Made by a program: the position numbers and the translations under genes. Positions 1 through 8,685 of a stretch of DNA of 64,000 nt are shown piece by piece. Position 1 is the first letter of the stretch. Each line of letters opens with the position of its first letter. This stretch comes from Flagellimonas lutimaris. Its GTDB lineage: Bacteria; Bacteroidota; Bacteroidia; Flavobacteriales; Flavobacteriaceae. The DNA lies in the NCBI RefSeq assembly GCF_003581615.1, contig NZ_QXFH01000070.1, positions 806,001 through 870,000 of the forward strand, in the 5' to 3' direction. Below the pieces are notes generated by a model that was given only the letters and a program-made list of their open reading frames with translations, was not told the origin of the DNA and ran no database searches.

Positions 1-1992
1 GATCGTTAAACAGTATGCCACCACCGAACCTGCTGCGGACCCCCTTCCCGGGCCCACGGAAACATCCATATTTCGAGCTTCGCGGATAAAATCCTCTACA
101 ATCAAAAAGTATCCGGGATAGCCTGAGTTCTTGATAATTTCCAACTCAAAATCTATCCGCTCCCTAATTTCATCCGTAAGTTCACCGTAGCGTTTCTCGG
201 CTCCTTTGTAAGTAATATGTCTTAGATAGGCATTCTCACCTCGATTGCCTCCATCAACTTCATCTTCTGGGTCCTTGAATTCTTCCGGGATACCAAATTT
301 GGGCAGCAAAATATCACTGGCAAGATCGTAGGGCTCAATTTTGTCCACAATCTCTTTAATGTTCAAAATGGCTTGAGGCAAGTCTTTAAAGAGCTCCTTC
401 ATTTCGTCCGAAGACTTGAAGTAGTACTCTTGGTTGGGCAATCCGTAACGATAACCTCTACCTCGCCCGATTGGCGTGGATTGTTTTTCACCATCCTTTA
501 CGCACAATAAAATATCGTGTGCTTCGGCGTCTTTTTTATCACAATAATAGGTGTTGTTGGTAGCAACCAGTTTTACATTGTGGTCTTTGGCCATTCGCAC
601 CAAAACTTGGTTTACGCGATCCTCATCTTCTTGACCGTGGCGCATGATTTCAATGTAGAAATCATCACCAAACTGTTCTTTCCACCAAATAAGGGCTTCT
701 TCGGCCTGTTTTTCGCCAACATTCAAAATTTTGTTGGGTACTTCACCGTACAAGTTTCCCGTAAGGGCGATTACATCTTCTTTGTATTGCTCAACAACTT
801 TTTTATCGATTCTGGGTACGTAGTAGAATCCATCGGTATATGCAATCGAGGACATTTTAGCCAAGTTGTGGTACCCTTTTTTGTTCTTGGCCAAGAGTAC
901 AATTTGATGCCCGTAGTCCTTCACATTTTTATTGGTGTGGTCCTCGCAGACAAAAAATTCACAACCAACAATGGGCGTGATTTCTTTTTCCGCAGGTTGC
1001 TCACCATTGGCTATAAGTTCTTCGTTTTTAGCCTTTACGGCTTTGTTGTGTCCTATCACTTCTTTTACAAAATGAAAGGCGCCCATCATATTGGCGTGGT
1101 CGGTAAGGGCAACGGCGGGCATGCCATGGTTGGCAGTGGCTTTTACCAAATCTTTTATATTGATGGTGGACTGAAGCACCGAAAACTGTGAGTGGTTGTG
1201 TAGGTGGACAAAAGGTTCCTCCTCCAGCGTCTCCACGTTTTCTTGGATTTCCTCATCAGAAACCCCTCCGGTATCTTCTGTCCAAAGGGCATCGGCAATT
1301 TCTTTGGATGCAGCTTTTAGATTGATATGCTTTAACCCAATAAGTTCTATCTCCTTAGGATTGGTTTCGGAGAATCGTTCAAAATAATCGGGTTGAACAT
1401 CGAGTTCTTGGTAAGAATACTGCTTTTTACGAATCAACTCCAAAAAGCAACGCGTGGTCGCCTCAACATCGGCCGTTGCATTATGTGCTTCGGAAAAGGG
1501 TTCCCCGAACAAAAACTCGTGAAGCTCGGTAAGGGTAGGTAGCTTGAATTTACCACCTCGACCTCCAGGTATTTTACAAAGTTCCGCAGTGTGTTCGGTA
1601 CAAGTATCGAGAACGGGAAGTTCGGTCATTGGACTTTCTACGCCTTCACGATGGAATTCACACCCCATAATGTTGATATCGAAGCCCACATTTTGACCGA
1701 CTACAAATTTGGTTTGCCGCATTGCTTTGTTAAAAGCTTCCAGAACTTCACTTAAAGGAACGCCTTTTTCTTCTGCCAAAGCTGTGGATATGCCGTGTAT
1801 CTGTTCCGCTTCGTATGGAATATTGAACCCTTCGGGTTTTACCAAAAAGTCTTGATGCTCTATCAGATTTCCGAGTTCATCGTGCAATTGCCATGCTATC
1901 TGAACGCATCTTGGCCAGTTATCGGTATCGGTAATAGGAGCATTCCAACGTTTGGGCAAACCTGTGGTTTCCGTATCAAAAATTAAATACAT
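1..1992 (-). CDS. dnaE: DNA polymerase III alpha subunit with N-terminal 3'-5' exonuclease domain (5' part, runs off the window)
   Basis: This is the replicative polymerase, of which 664 N-terminal residues are visible; the gene continues beyond base 1. Residues 1-190 form a DnaQ/epsilon-like DEDD exonuclease: Exo I has D6 and E8 in DTETTG, Exo II has D105 in VGQNVGFD, and Exo III has H170 and D175 in HNATADVE. The PHP domain begins near residue 262 with HLHNHSQFS and continues through ALTDHANM. The visible end, GPGRGSAAGS, is the conserved start of the polymerase core. E. coli uses separate DnaE and DnaQ proteins, and PolC carries its exonuclease inside the PHP domain, so this order (exonuclease, PHP, polymerase) is a distinct architecture. 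The ATG at 1990-1992 is the only start that keeps Exo I complete. Identity is certain; the catalytic aspartates lie outside the window. Confidence 0.95.
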   Translation of the reverse strand, partial: MYLIFDTETTGLPKRWNAPITDTDNWPRCVQIAWQLHDELGNLIEHQDFLVKPEGFNIPYEAEQIHGISTALAEEKGVPLSEVLEAFNKAMRQTKFVVGQNVGFDINIMGCEFHREGVESPMTELPVLDTCTEHTAELCKIPGGRGGKFKLPTLTELHEFLFGEPFSEAHNATADVEATTRCFLELIRKKQYSYQELDVQPDYFERFSETNPKEIELIGLKHINLKAASKEIADALWTEDTGGVSDEEIQENVETLEEEPFVHLHNHSQFSVLQSTINIKDLVKATANHGMPAVALTDHANMMGAFHFVKEVIGHNKAVKAKNEELIANGEQPAEKEITPIVGCEFFVCEDHTNKNVKDYGHQIVLLAKNKKGYHNLAKMSSIAYTDGFYYVPRIDKKVVEQYKEDVIALTGNLYGEVPNKILNVGEKQAEEALIWWKEQFGDDFYIEIMRHGQEDEDRVNQVLVRMAKDHNVKLVATNNTYYCDKKDAEAHDILLCVKDGEKQSTPIGRGRGYRYGLPNQEYYFKSSDEMKELFKDLPQAILNIKEIVDKIEPYDLASDILLPKFGIPEEFKDPEDEVDGGNRGENAYLRHITYKGAEKRYGELTDEIRERIDFELEIIKNSGYPGYFLIVEDFIREARNMDVSVGPGRGSAAGSVVAYCLTI

Positions 1993-2081
1993 AAGCTATC
2001 TGTCTCGGTCAAAAAAAGGAATGAATAAAAGTACGGAAGAAGATAGATTTGATAAAAAAGAGTTGTGATGAGTTATCAACG

Positions 2082-2108
2082 AAAAAAAGCCGGGAGAATA
2101 TCCCAGCT
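2082..2108 (-). terminator. Rho-independent terminator of the ferritin-like gene
   Basis: Read on the minus strand, an 8-bp stem (AGCTGGGA pairing with TCCCGGCT through one G-U pair) with a 5-nt loop is followed by a run of T. It lies 31 bp after the stop of the gene at 2139-2594 and before dnaE. Confidence 0.75.
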
Positions 2109-2138
2109 TTTCTTGTTGTTATCTATTGACTTTTGGAA

Positions 2139-2594
2139 TTATGAAACTGCGGTTTCAAATATGTTTGCAGTCTCCAAGGTTTCCCTGATGGCATTTCTAT
2201 GTCTCATCAAAAGACTTTCCGTGGATGGCGGCAAAACAAAATCTTTGTCGTGGAGGATGTCATTGTAAGTTTCAATGGCTTCCTTCTCTCCGCGGTGTAC
2301 TTCTTCGAGCATCGCCTCTTCATTATTTGATGTAAACAACGATTTAAAATTTATCCAAGATCTGTGCAATGTTCCTTTGGCGCTTCCTCCTTTATCGGGT
2401 GCTTGTCCGAAGGACATAATTTCTGCTTTTAACTCCTGACCAAAATTGTATCGCTGTTTGGCACTGTTAAGGAAAAAATCCTTTATTGTTTTATTGTCAA
2501 CCTTTTCTGCTGCTTGCTTAAAGCCTTTTTCAGCATCATAGGTTCTTTCCAAAAGTTCGTTCAATTTGTTTGACATTTCTACGGTATACTTCAT
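2139..2594 (-). CDS. Ferritin-like four-helix protein of the PA2169 / DUF2383 family
   Basis: This 151-residue, all-helical soluble protein matches the PA2169/DUF2383 ferritin-like family: it opens MKYTVEMSNKLNELLERTYDAE, has repeated helices with acidic residues, and contains the stretch EVHRGEKEAIETYND typical of these proteins. Family members are often stress-associated and of unknown biochemical role; no iron oxidation activity can be claimed from sequence alone. It is transcribed alone, between its own terminator at 2082-2108 and the divergent rpsP promoter region. I see no TAnnTTTG box directly upstream, so an alternative sigma factor is possible. Confidence 0.8.
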   Translation of the reverse strand: MKYTVEMSNKLNELLERTYDAEKGFKQAAEKVDNKTIKDFFLNSAKQRYNFGQELKAEIMSFGQAPDKGGSAKGTLHRSWINFKSLFTSNNEEAMLEEVHRGEKEAIETYNDILHDKDFVLPPSTESLLMRHRNAIRETLETANIFETAVS

Positions 2595-2777
2595 AATCTC
2601 TCTTCATTTTAGGTTAGTAGTCATCGATTCTCGACGACATCCATATATAAATTACAGATAATGAGCGGAATACCAAAGGATTGAGTAGGTTTATCATAGG
2701 TTTAACGTAATGAGCCTCAGTTGTTAAAGGGATTTAACTTTTTTTGCTTTGAACGCTGTGCTATAAACAAATAAATG

Positions 2778-2785
2778 TATATTTG
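2778..2785 (+). promoter_or_regulatory. -7 promoter element of rpsP-rimM
   Basis: TATATTTG matches the Bacteroidota -7 consensus TAnnTTTG exactly and lies 73 bp before the rpsP start. No well-spaced -33 TTTG is evident (the nearest is 26 bp upstream). Confidence 0.7.
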
Positions 2786-2857
2786 CACCCGCTTAACGGA
2801 TAAGCGATTAAAAAAGAATTAATAATCAGGGTCGGGCACCCTACAAATTAATGTGAT

Positions 2858-3430
2858 ATGCCAGTTAAAATTAGACTTCAAAGACACGGTAAAAAAGGTA
2901 AACCATTCTATTGGGTAGTCGCTGCAGATGTAAGAGCGAAAAGAGATGGTAAATATTTGGAGAAATTGGGAACTTATAACCCAAACACCAATCCAGCTAC
3001 AATCAATCTTGATATAGACGGTTCTGTAAAATGGTTGCAGAACGGTGCACAGCCAACTGATACGGCTAGAGCTATTCTTTCTTATTCAGGTGTGATGATG
3101 AAGCACCACTTAGCAGTAGGTGTTCGCAAAGGAGCAATGACCGAAGAGCAAGCTGAGGAAAAGTTCAAAGCTTGGTTGGAAGAGAAAGAACAAAAAATCC
3201 AAGACAAGAAAGATGGTTTGAGCAAAGCTGAATCTGAAGCAAGAGCCAAAGCATTGGAAGCTGAAAAAGAAGTTAGCGCCAAGAGAGCTGCCGCTGCATT
3301 GCCAGAAGAGGAAGTAGCCGAAGAGGCTGCGGAAGAAACTGCTGAAGCTGCAACTGAGGAGGCTACCGCAGAAGCACCAGCCGAAGAAGAGGCTCCTGCT
3401 GCTGAAGAAGCTGCCAAAGAAGAAGAATAG
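2858..3430 (+). CDS. rpsP: 30S ribosomal protein S16 with a long acidic C-terminal extension
   Basis: Residues 1-85 are a standard S16 core (start MPVKIRLQRHGKKGKPFYW, then VVAADVRAKRDGKYLEKLGTYNP), which binds 16S rRNA in the 30S body. The protein is 190 residues, against about 80-90 in E. coli. After the core comes a charged helical segment (about 95-150) and then a tail made almost only of Glu and Ala (about 150-190). Long S16 tails occur in related Bacteroidota, so the length is not an assembly error. The first gene of an operon with rimM, 12 bp downstream, which matches the known S16/RimM functional link. Confidence 0.97.
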   Translation: MPVKIRLQRHGKKGKPFYWVVAADVRAKRDGKYLEKLGTYNPNTNPATINLDIDGSVKWLQNGAQPTDTARAILSYSGVMMKHHLAVGVRKGAMTEEQAEEKFKAWLEEKEQKIQDKKDGLSKAESEARAKALEAEKEVSAKRAAAALPEEEVAEEAAEETAEAATEEATAEAPAEEEAPAAEEAAKEEE

Positions 3431-3442
3431 AAACATAGGACG

Positions 3443-3970
3443 ATGCGCAAGGAAGATTGTTTCTATCTGGGCAAAGTCGTTTCAAAATATAGTTTTAAGG
3501 GAGAGGTGTTGATTAAATTGGACACCGATGAACCCGATATCTACGAAAATATGGAATCAGTGCTTGTTTCATTGGGAAACAATCTGGTTCCATTTTTTAT
3601 TGATAGATGCCGATTGCACAAATCTAATCTCCTTCGCATCGATTTTGAAGAGGTAAAAGATGAACCCACAGCCGATAAACTAATAGGTTCCGAACTTTAT
3701 CTACCCCTTACCATGTTGCCGCCACTTACAGGCAACAAATTTTACTACCACGAAGTAATAGGCTTTACAATATTGGATGAAGTACACGGGGATATTGGTG
3801 TTGTTGAATCCGTAAACGATAATGCTTCCCAAGACCTTTTTGAGGTGAAAAAGGGTGATAAAGAGTTGTTTATTCCGATAAATGATGATATTATCAACAA
3901 AGTTGATCGGGAAAACAAAACCATCCATGTAAAAGCTCCTGAAGGTTTGGTTGAACTTTATTTGGGTTAA
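3443..3970 (+). CDS. rimM: 16S rRNA processing / ribosome maturation factor RimM
   Basis: A 175-residue RimM, needed for maturation of the 30S head. The N-terminal barrel begins with DCFYLGKVVSKYSFKGEVLIKLDTD, the typical opening of the family, and the C-terminal PRC-barrel carries YYHEVIGFTILDEVHGDIGVV and ends near VKAPEGLVELYLG. Length is normal. It directly follows rpsP (12 bp gap) and is surely cotranscribed with it, as in many bacteria. Confidence 0.95.
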   Translation: MRKEDCFYLGKVVSKYSFKGEVLIKLDTDEPDIYENMESVLVSLGNNLVPFFIDRCRLHKSNLLRIDFEEVKDEPTADKLIGSELYLPLTMLPPLTGNKFYYHEVIGFTILDEVHGDIGVVESVNDNASQDLFEVKKGDKELFIPINDDIINKVDRENKTIHVKAPEGLVELYLG

Positions 3971-4016
3971 CAAGACTGAAGCGAATAAAAAGGGCTATTT
4001 AGATTCCTTTCTTAAT

Positions 4017-4024
4017 TACCTTTG
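4017..4024 (+). promoter_or_regulatory. Possible -7 element of trmN6, implying a leaderless transcript
   Basis: TACCTTTG is a perfect TAnnTTTG box, but it ends only 2 bp before the first possible ATG (4027). Transcription would start near 4029-4030, close to the second ATG (4030), giving a leaderless mRNA. It could be a chance match. Confidence 0.4.
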
Positions 4025-4026
4025 AA

Positions 4027-4740
4027 ATGATGAAGGCATTCAAATTCAAAGAATTTACAATTCACCAAGATCAATGCGCCATGAAGGTGGGTACTGATGG
4101 TGTATTGTTGGGTGCTTGGGCATCATTGGACAAACAACCAGAATCTATTTTGGATATTGGCGCGGGAACTGGACTAATCGCTTTGCAGTTGGCCCAGCGT
4201 TCTTCAGCACAAGTTATTGATGCCATTGAGCTGGATGATCATGCATACGAACAATGTGTTGCCAATTTTGAGGCCTCTCCATGGGCAGACAGACTATTCT
4301 GTTACCATGCAGAATTTGATGAGTTTGTGGATGAAATGGACGATAAGTACAATTTAATAGTTTCTAATCCACCGTTTTATGCTGAAGATGTCGCAAGTGC
4401 TGACCCATCTAGGGATAAGGCAAGGCAAAGTAGTTCGTTGCCGTTCGATGAACTGGTTCATGGAGTTTCTAAGTTTTTAATGGAAGATGGAATTTTTGCT
4501 GTAATCATTCCTTTTAAAGAAGAGGAGACTTTTATTGACCTTGCTCAAAATGTTGAATTGTACCCGAACCGAATCACAAGGGTAAAAGGAAATCCCGAGA
4601 CCAATTTTAAAAGGAGTTTGATGGAATTTAGTTTTCATAAAAATGAACCTATAATTAATACCATGGTCATTGAGAAAGGAAGACATCAATACACCAAAGA
4701 ATATATTGAATTGACCCAAGCATTTTATTTAAAAATGTAA
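4027..4740 (+). CDS. trmN6: tRNA1(Val) (adenine(37)-N6)-methyltransferase
   Basis: A class I SAM-dependent methyltransferase of 237 residues, the YfiC/TrmN6 family that makes m6A37 in tRNA1(Val). The start region CAMKVGTDGVLLGAWA is diagnostic of the family. The SAM-binding loop DIGAGTG is at residues 43-49 and the catalytic NPPF is at 114-117, as in N6-adenine methyltransferases. The second ATG at 4030 is an equally good start and fits the TACCTTTG box just upstream better. It stands between rimM and the acyl-CoA dehydrogenase, all on the plus strand. Confidence 0.9.
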   Translation: MMKAFKFKEFTIHQDQCAMKVGTDGVLLGAWASLDKQPESILDIGAGTGLIALQLAQRSSAQVIDAIELDDHAYEQCVANFEASPWADRLFCYHAEFDEFVDEMDDKYNLIVSNPPFYAEDVASADPSRDKARQSSSLPFDELVHGVSKFLMEDGIFAVIIPFKEEETFIDLAQNVELYPNRITRVKGNPETNFKRSLMEFSFHKNEPIINTMVIEKGRHQYTKEYIELTQAFYLKM

Positions 4741-4784
4741 CAATACATGAATGAAATGTTATATTTACTCAAAATTTATTCCGA

Positions 4785-5963
4785 ATGAAGCCTGATTTAT
4801 TTGAAGCCCCAGATTATTACAACCTCGACGATTTACTTTCCGAAGAGCACAAACTGGTTCGTGATGCAGCCCGTCAATGGGTAAAGCGAGATATTTCTCC
4901 CATTATTGAGGAATATGCCCAAAAGGCAGAATTTCCTGAGCAAATTATTGGAGGTTTGGCCGAAATTGGAGCTTTTGGACCCTATATTCCTGAAGAATAT
5001 GGAGGTGCTGGGCTGGACCAAATCAGTTATGGGTTGATTATGCAAGAAATTGAACGCGGAGATAGTGGAGTTCGCTCCACGGCTTCTGTTCAGTCTTCCT
5101 TGGTCATGTACCCCATATTTGCTTATGGTTCCGAGGAACAACGTAAAAAATATCTACCCAAATTGGCAACAGGGGAGTGGATGGGTTGTTTTGGGCTCAC
5201 TGAACCTAACCATGGTTCCAATCCTGGAGGCATGGAGACAAAATTCAAGGATGCTGGAGACCATTATGTATTGAATGGAGCCAAATTGTGGATTTCGAAC
5301 TCACCATTTGCCGATGTGGCCGTGGTTTGGGCCAAAAATGAAGAAGGTAGAATCCATGGACTTATTGTGGAACGCGCAATGGAGGGATTCTCTACACCAG
5401 AGACCCATAACAAATGGTCATTACGTGCATCTGCTACAGGGGAGCTTATTTTTGATAATGTAAAAGTGCCCAAAGAAAACTTGTTGCCCGGTAAAAATGG
5501 TTTGGGCGCACCGCTCGGTTGTTTGGATTCCGCTCGTTATGGAATTGCATGGGGAGCCATCGGGGCAGCTATGGATTGTTACGATACCGCACTTAGATAT
5601 GCCAAAGAAAGAATTCAGTTCGGGAAACCCATTGCCGGATTTCAGCTTCAGCAAAAGAAGTTGGCCGAAATGATTACCGAAATCACCAAGGCCCAGTTGT
5701 TGGCTTTTCGTTTGGGACAATTAAAGAATGAAGGAAAGGCGACTACGGCACAAATTTCCATGGCTAAACGTAACAATGTGGAAATGGCCATCAAAATTGC
5801 TCGTGAAGCTCGACAAATGTTAGGTGGAATGGGTATAACTGGGGAGTATAGCATTATGCGCCACATGATGAACTTGGAAAGTGTAATCACTTATGAAGGC
5901 ACCCATGATATTCACTTGTTGATTACCGGAGCCGACATTACGGGTATCTCCGCGTTCAAATAG
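4785..5963 (+). CDS. gcdH: Acyl-CoA dehydrogenase, probably glutaryl-CoA dehydrogenase
   Basis: A 392-residue FAD-dependent acyl-CoA dehydrogenase. The stretch GDSGVRSTASVQSSL and the catalytic base in TYEGTHDIH (E371) are the signatures of glutaryl-CoA dehydrogenase, which oxidises and decarboxylates glutaryl-CoA to crotonyl-CoA in lysine/tryptophan breakdown. The substrate-channel residues cannot be fully judged by eye, so another short-chain acyl-CoA is possible. Length is normal. A TATATTTA sequence at 4760-4767 could be its -7 box. It converges on the oxidoreductase gene that ends at 5971. Confidence 0.85.
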   Translation: MKPDLFEAPDYYNLDDLLSEEHKLVRDAARQWVKRDISPIIEEYAQKAEFPEQIIGGLAEIGAFGPYIPEEYGGAGLDQISYGLIMQEIERGDSGVRSTASVQSSLVMYPIFAYGSEEQRKKYLPKLATGEWMGCFGLTEPNHGSNPGGMETKFKDAGDHYVLNGAKLWISNSPFADVAVVWAKNEEGRIHGLIVERAMEGFSTPETHNKWSLRASATGELIFDNVKVPKENLLPGKNGLGAPLGCLDSARYGIAWGAIGAAMDCYDTALRYAKERIQFGKPIAGFQLQQKKLAEMITEITKAQLLAFRLGQLKNEGKATTAQISMAKRNNVEMAIKIAREARQMLGGMGITGEYSIMRHMMNLESVITYEGTHDIHLLITGADITGISAFK

Positions 5964-5970
5964 TTAAGTA

Positions 5971-8271
5971 TCAGGAAACTTTTTCTACGGTTACTTTGAT
6001 TGATTTACTGATGGGTGTCTGACTCTTGTCCGCAAAATGATTGTAGGGAACCAATAAATTGGTCTCTGGAAAATAAGCGGCCATATTTCCCTTTGGTATT
6101 TCGTAGGGTATAACTATGAATTTTTCGGCGGTTCGCTGAATCCCATCATAATTACTGTGGAGATTGACAACATCTAATTTGGTCAACCCCTTTTCAGTCA
6201 TATCTTTTTCATTCATAAAAACGACTCGGCGCTCGTTGTGGATACCACGATAGCGGTCGTTCAATCCATAAATAGTAGTATTGAATTGATCATGGGAACG
6301 AATGGTCATCAACAACAATTCATCAGGTTTTAATTGATGGTCGGGCAATGAGGTAATCGATAACTGCGCCATCCCATTGGGAAGCATGCGAAAATCACGC
6401 TTACGAACGTTATTGGGCAAATAATACCCAAATCCTTTAGATTGTTCGCTGGTATTCTCAAATCCTTTTACGGTCTTATCAATGAGTTTTCGGATAAGGT
6501 TGTAATCCTGCCCCAACTCATACCAATTCATGGAATGGTTGCCCCTAAAATAAGTGTGTGCCAATAGTGAAATAATTTCAGGCTCGCTTTTTATTTGTTC
6601 CGAAGCGGGTTTCAATAATCCTTTGCTCTGGCGTACTTTCCCAGTACTGCTCTCCATGGTCAAAAATTGGAGTTCCCCGTTCTTCTCATCTTTTTCGGAA
6701 CGACCAAAGGTTGGCAATAGCAAGGCAGTTTTACCTGTCACCAAATGACTTCGGTTCAGTTTGGTACTTATCTGAACCGTTAAATCACAATTTTGAATGG
6801 CCTCTGCAGTATATGTTGTATCGGATGCCGCCATTAAAAAATTGCCGCCCAAGCAAATAAAGACCTTGGCCTTTTTCTCGTGCATGGCCTCGATAGCTTC
6901 CACAGTGTCATATCCCTTTTCGGTAGGTGGATCAAAATTGAGGTGCTCTTGAATTCGGTTGTTCAAAGTTTTGTTCACATAATGCATAATGCCCACAGAA
7001 CGATCTCCTTGCACATTGCTATGCCCGCGTACAGGACAGGTTCCTGCAAAAGGTTTGCCTATTGCGCCCTTCAGCAACAAAATGTTTACGTATTCCTTAA
7101 TACACTCTACCGCATTTTTATGTTGGGTAATCCCCATAGCCCAACAGATGACTATTTTGGAGTTCTCTGCCAATAATTCGGCTACCTTGTCTATTTTGCG
7201 CATATAGACTCCAGTCCGTTGTTGGAGACTTTCCGTATCGTAGCGCTCAAGGTCTTTTAAGAGGTCATCATAACCATCAACATATTCCACAATAAATTCA
7301 TGGTCGAGCACATTGGAAATTTTAGCATCGAGCGCAACCAATTTTTTTAAGATGAGCTTGGCCAAGGCAATATCCTCATTGATTTTTACAGGTAAGTGGA
7401 TATCAGCAATAGGTTGTCCGTTCCCCAACATATCCGAAACACTCTGTGGGTTTTTAAAGTTGACCAATCCCGTTTCTGCTAATGGATTTATACTGATGAT
7501 CTTGCCACCGTTCTTTTTGCACTTTTCCAAGGCCGATAACATTCTTGGGTGATTGGTTCCTGGGTTTTGTCCCACCACAAGAATAACTTCCGCTCCATGC
7601 AAATCATCAAGTTTTACAGAACCTTTACCGATCCCCAAAGTTTCGGAAAGTGCCACTCCGGATGATTCGTGGCACATATTGGAACAATCGGGCATATTGT
7701 TGGTGCCGAAAGCACGGGCAAACATTCCGTAGAGATAGGCAGCTTCATTACTGGATCTACCTGAGGTATAAAATATCGCCTCGTTCGGATTGTCCAAACG
7801 ATGTAATTCCTCCGATATTAATTCAAAAGCATCTTGCCACGTAATGGGCTCATAGTGTATGCTATTTGGTTTGAGAAGCATCGGCTCTACAATCCTTCCT
7901 AATTTATTGAGTTCAAAATCGCTTAATTGAGAAAGCTCTTCCACGGAATGTTCTGCAAAAAACTCCGCACCGATATGTTCTCTGGTTGCTTCGTCTGCCA
8001 ATGCTTTTGCTCCATTCTCGCAGTACTCCGCAATTTTTGATGGATGTTCGGGAACGGGCCAGGCACAACTAGGGCAGCGAAAACCATTCTCTTGGTTCAT
8101 TTGTGACAGGGTGTTCATGGAACGTACTATGCCCATTTCCTTAAAACTGTGACGTAATGCTTCTTTTACGCCTTGGAAACCAGCGGAAGTTTGCATGGGC
8201 TCCTTTAGACGAAGCCCCGTGAATTTAATTTCCCCGGTAAGGGAGACATTACGTTTTATTTCTTTTTCCAT
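5971..8271 (-). CDS. FdhF/YdeP-family molybdopterin oxidoreductase
   Basis: A 766-residue member of the molybdopterin (bis-MGD) oxidoreductase superfamily, YdeP/FdhF branch. The N-terminus has C66 and C69 in CPSC and C84 in AEYCENG, the YdeP-like pattern; the molybdopterin domain includes YTSGRSSNEAAYLYG and DCSNMCHESSGVAL, and a C-terminal molydopterin dinucleotide-binding domain ends the protein. It has no twin-arginine signal, so it is probably cytoplasmic. YdeP has been linked to acid resistance in E. coli, but the substrate is unknown and formate dehydrogenase activity should not be assumed. The short gene just upstream (8277-8645) is 5 bp away and is its likely partner. Confidence 0.88.
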   Translation of the reverse strand: MEKEIKRNVSLTGEIKFTGLRLKEPMQTSAGFQGVKEALRHSFKEMGIVRSMNTLSQMNQENGFRCPSCAWPVPEHPSKIAEYCENGAKALADEATREHIGAEFFAEHSVEELSQLSDFELNKLGRIVEPMLLKPNSIHYEPITWQDAFELISEELHRLDNPNEAIFYTSGRSSNEAAYLYGMFARAFGTNNMPDCSNMCHESSGVALSETLGIGKGSVKLDDLHGAEVILVVGQNPGTNHPRMLSALEKCKKNGGKIISINPLAETGLVNFKNPQSVSDMLGNGQPIADIHLPVKINEDIALAKLILKKLVALDAKISNVLDHEFIVEYVDGYDDLLKDLERYDTESLQQRTGVYMRKIDKVAELLAENSKIVICWAMGITQHKNAVECIKEYVNILLLKGAIGKPFAGTCPVRGHSNVQGDRSVGIMHYVNKTLNNRIQEHLNFDPPTEKGYDTVEAIEAMHEKKAKVFICLGGNFLMAASDTTYTAEAIQNCDLTVQISTKLNRSHLVTGKTALLLPTFGRSEKDEKNGELQFLTMESSTGKVRQSKGLLKPASEQIKSEPEIISLLAHTYFRGNHSMNWYELGQDYNLIRKLIDKTVKGFENTSEQSKGFGYYLPNNVRKRDFRMLPNGMAQLSITSLPDHQLKPDELLLMTIRSHDQFNTTIYGLNDRYRGIHNERRVVFMNEKDMTEKGLTKLDVVNLHSNYDGIQRTAEKFIVIPYEIPKGNMAAYFPETNLLVPYNHFADKSQTPISKSIKVTVEKVS

Positions 8272-8276
8272 CGTGG

Positions 8277-8645
8277 TTAATGTTGCAGTTTTGGATTGGG
8301 ATAATTGTCCGATTGGTCTTCATCCCTATTTTCAAGGCAGGTAAAGTCTTTTTCCAATAATAAATGCAGTTTTTTTCCTGTGGAAAGCTCCATTTCATGT
8401 TCAAAACCAATGGTGTCGTTGTGGAACCATTTTTTTCCATCGGCCTCGGGAACCATCATCAGTATAGTATTATTGGAGTATGATGCTTGTAGATTTTGGA
8501 CAGAGGACATCAACTTAACTTGATATTGAAAAACGTTCGGTCCAAATTCGGCGGTTTCCTTTACCGAACCCATTTCAGATAATTGTTGTACTTCGCTTTG
8601 GGTCAATCTAAATCGTATGGAATTCCCTTTGATTCTAATTTTCAT
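8277..8645 (-). CDS. Small conserved protein upstream of the YdeP-like oxidoreductase (DUF7009-like)
   Basis: A 122-residue soluble protein starting MKIRIKGNSIRFRLTQSEV. I recognise no enzymatic motif. It resembles small uncharacterised proteins (assigned tentatively to DUF7009) encoded next to molybdopterin oxidoreductases in Flavobacteriaceae. The 5-bp gap to the oxidoreductase start implies cotranscription and a role tied to it, for instance in assembly or regulation; that role is inference. Its C-terminal 20 residues are polar and probably disordered. Confidence 0.7.
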   Translation of the reverse strand: MKIRIKGNSIRFRLTQSEVQQLSEMGSVKETAEFGPNVFQYQVKLMSSVQNLQASYSNNTILMMVPEADGKKWFHNDTIGFEHEMELSTGKKLHLLLEKDFTCLENRDEDQSDNYPNPKLQH

Positions 8646-8685
8646 GCACTGGTTTAATTCGCTTTCCTAAGTTACGGTATTCCGT

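Noticed and set aside
517..1191. A 224-codon plus-strand frame inside dnaE
   Set aside because: It lies entirely opposite the DnaE PHP/exonuclease region, whose motifs are clear.
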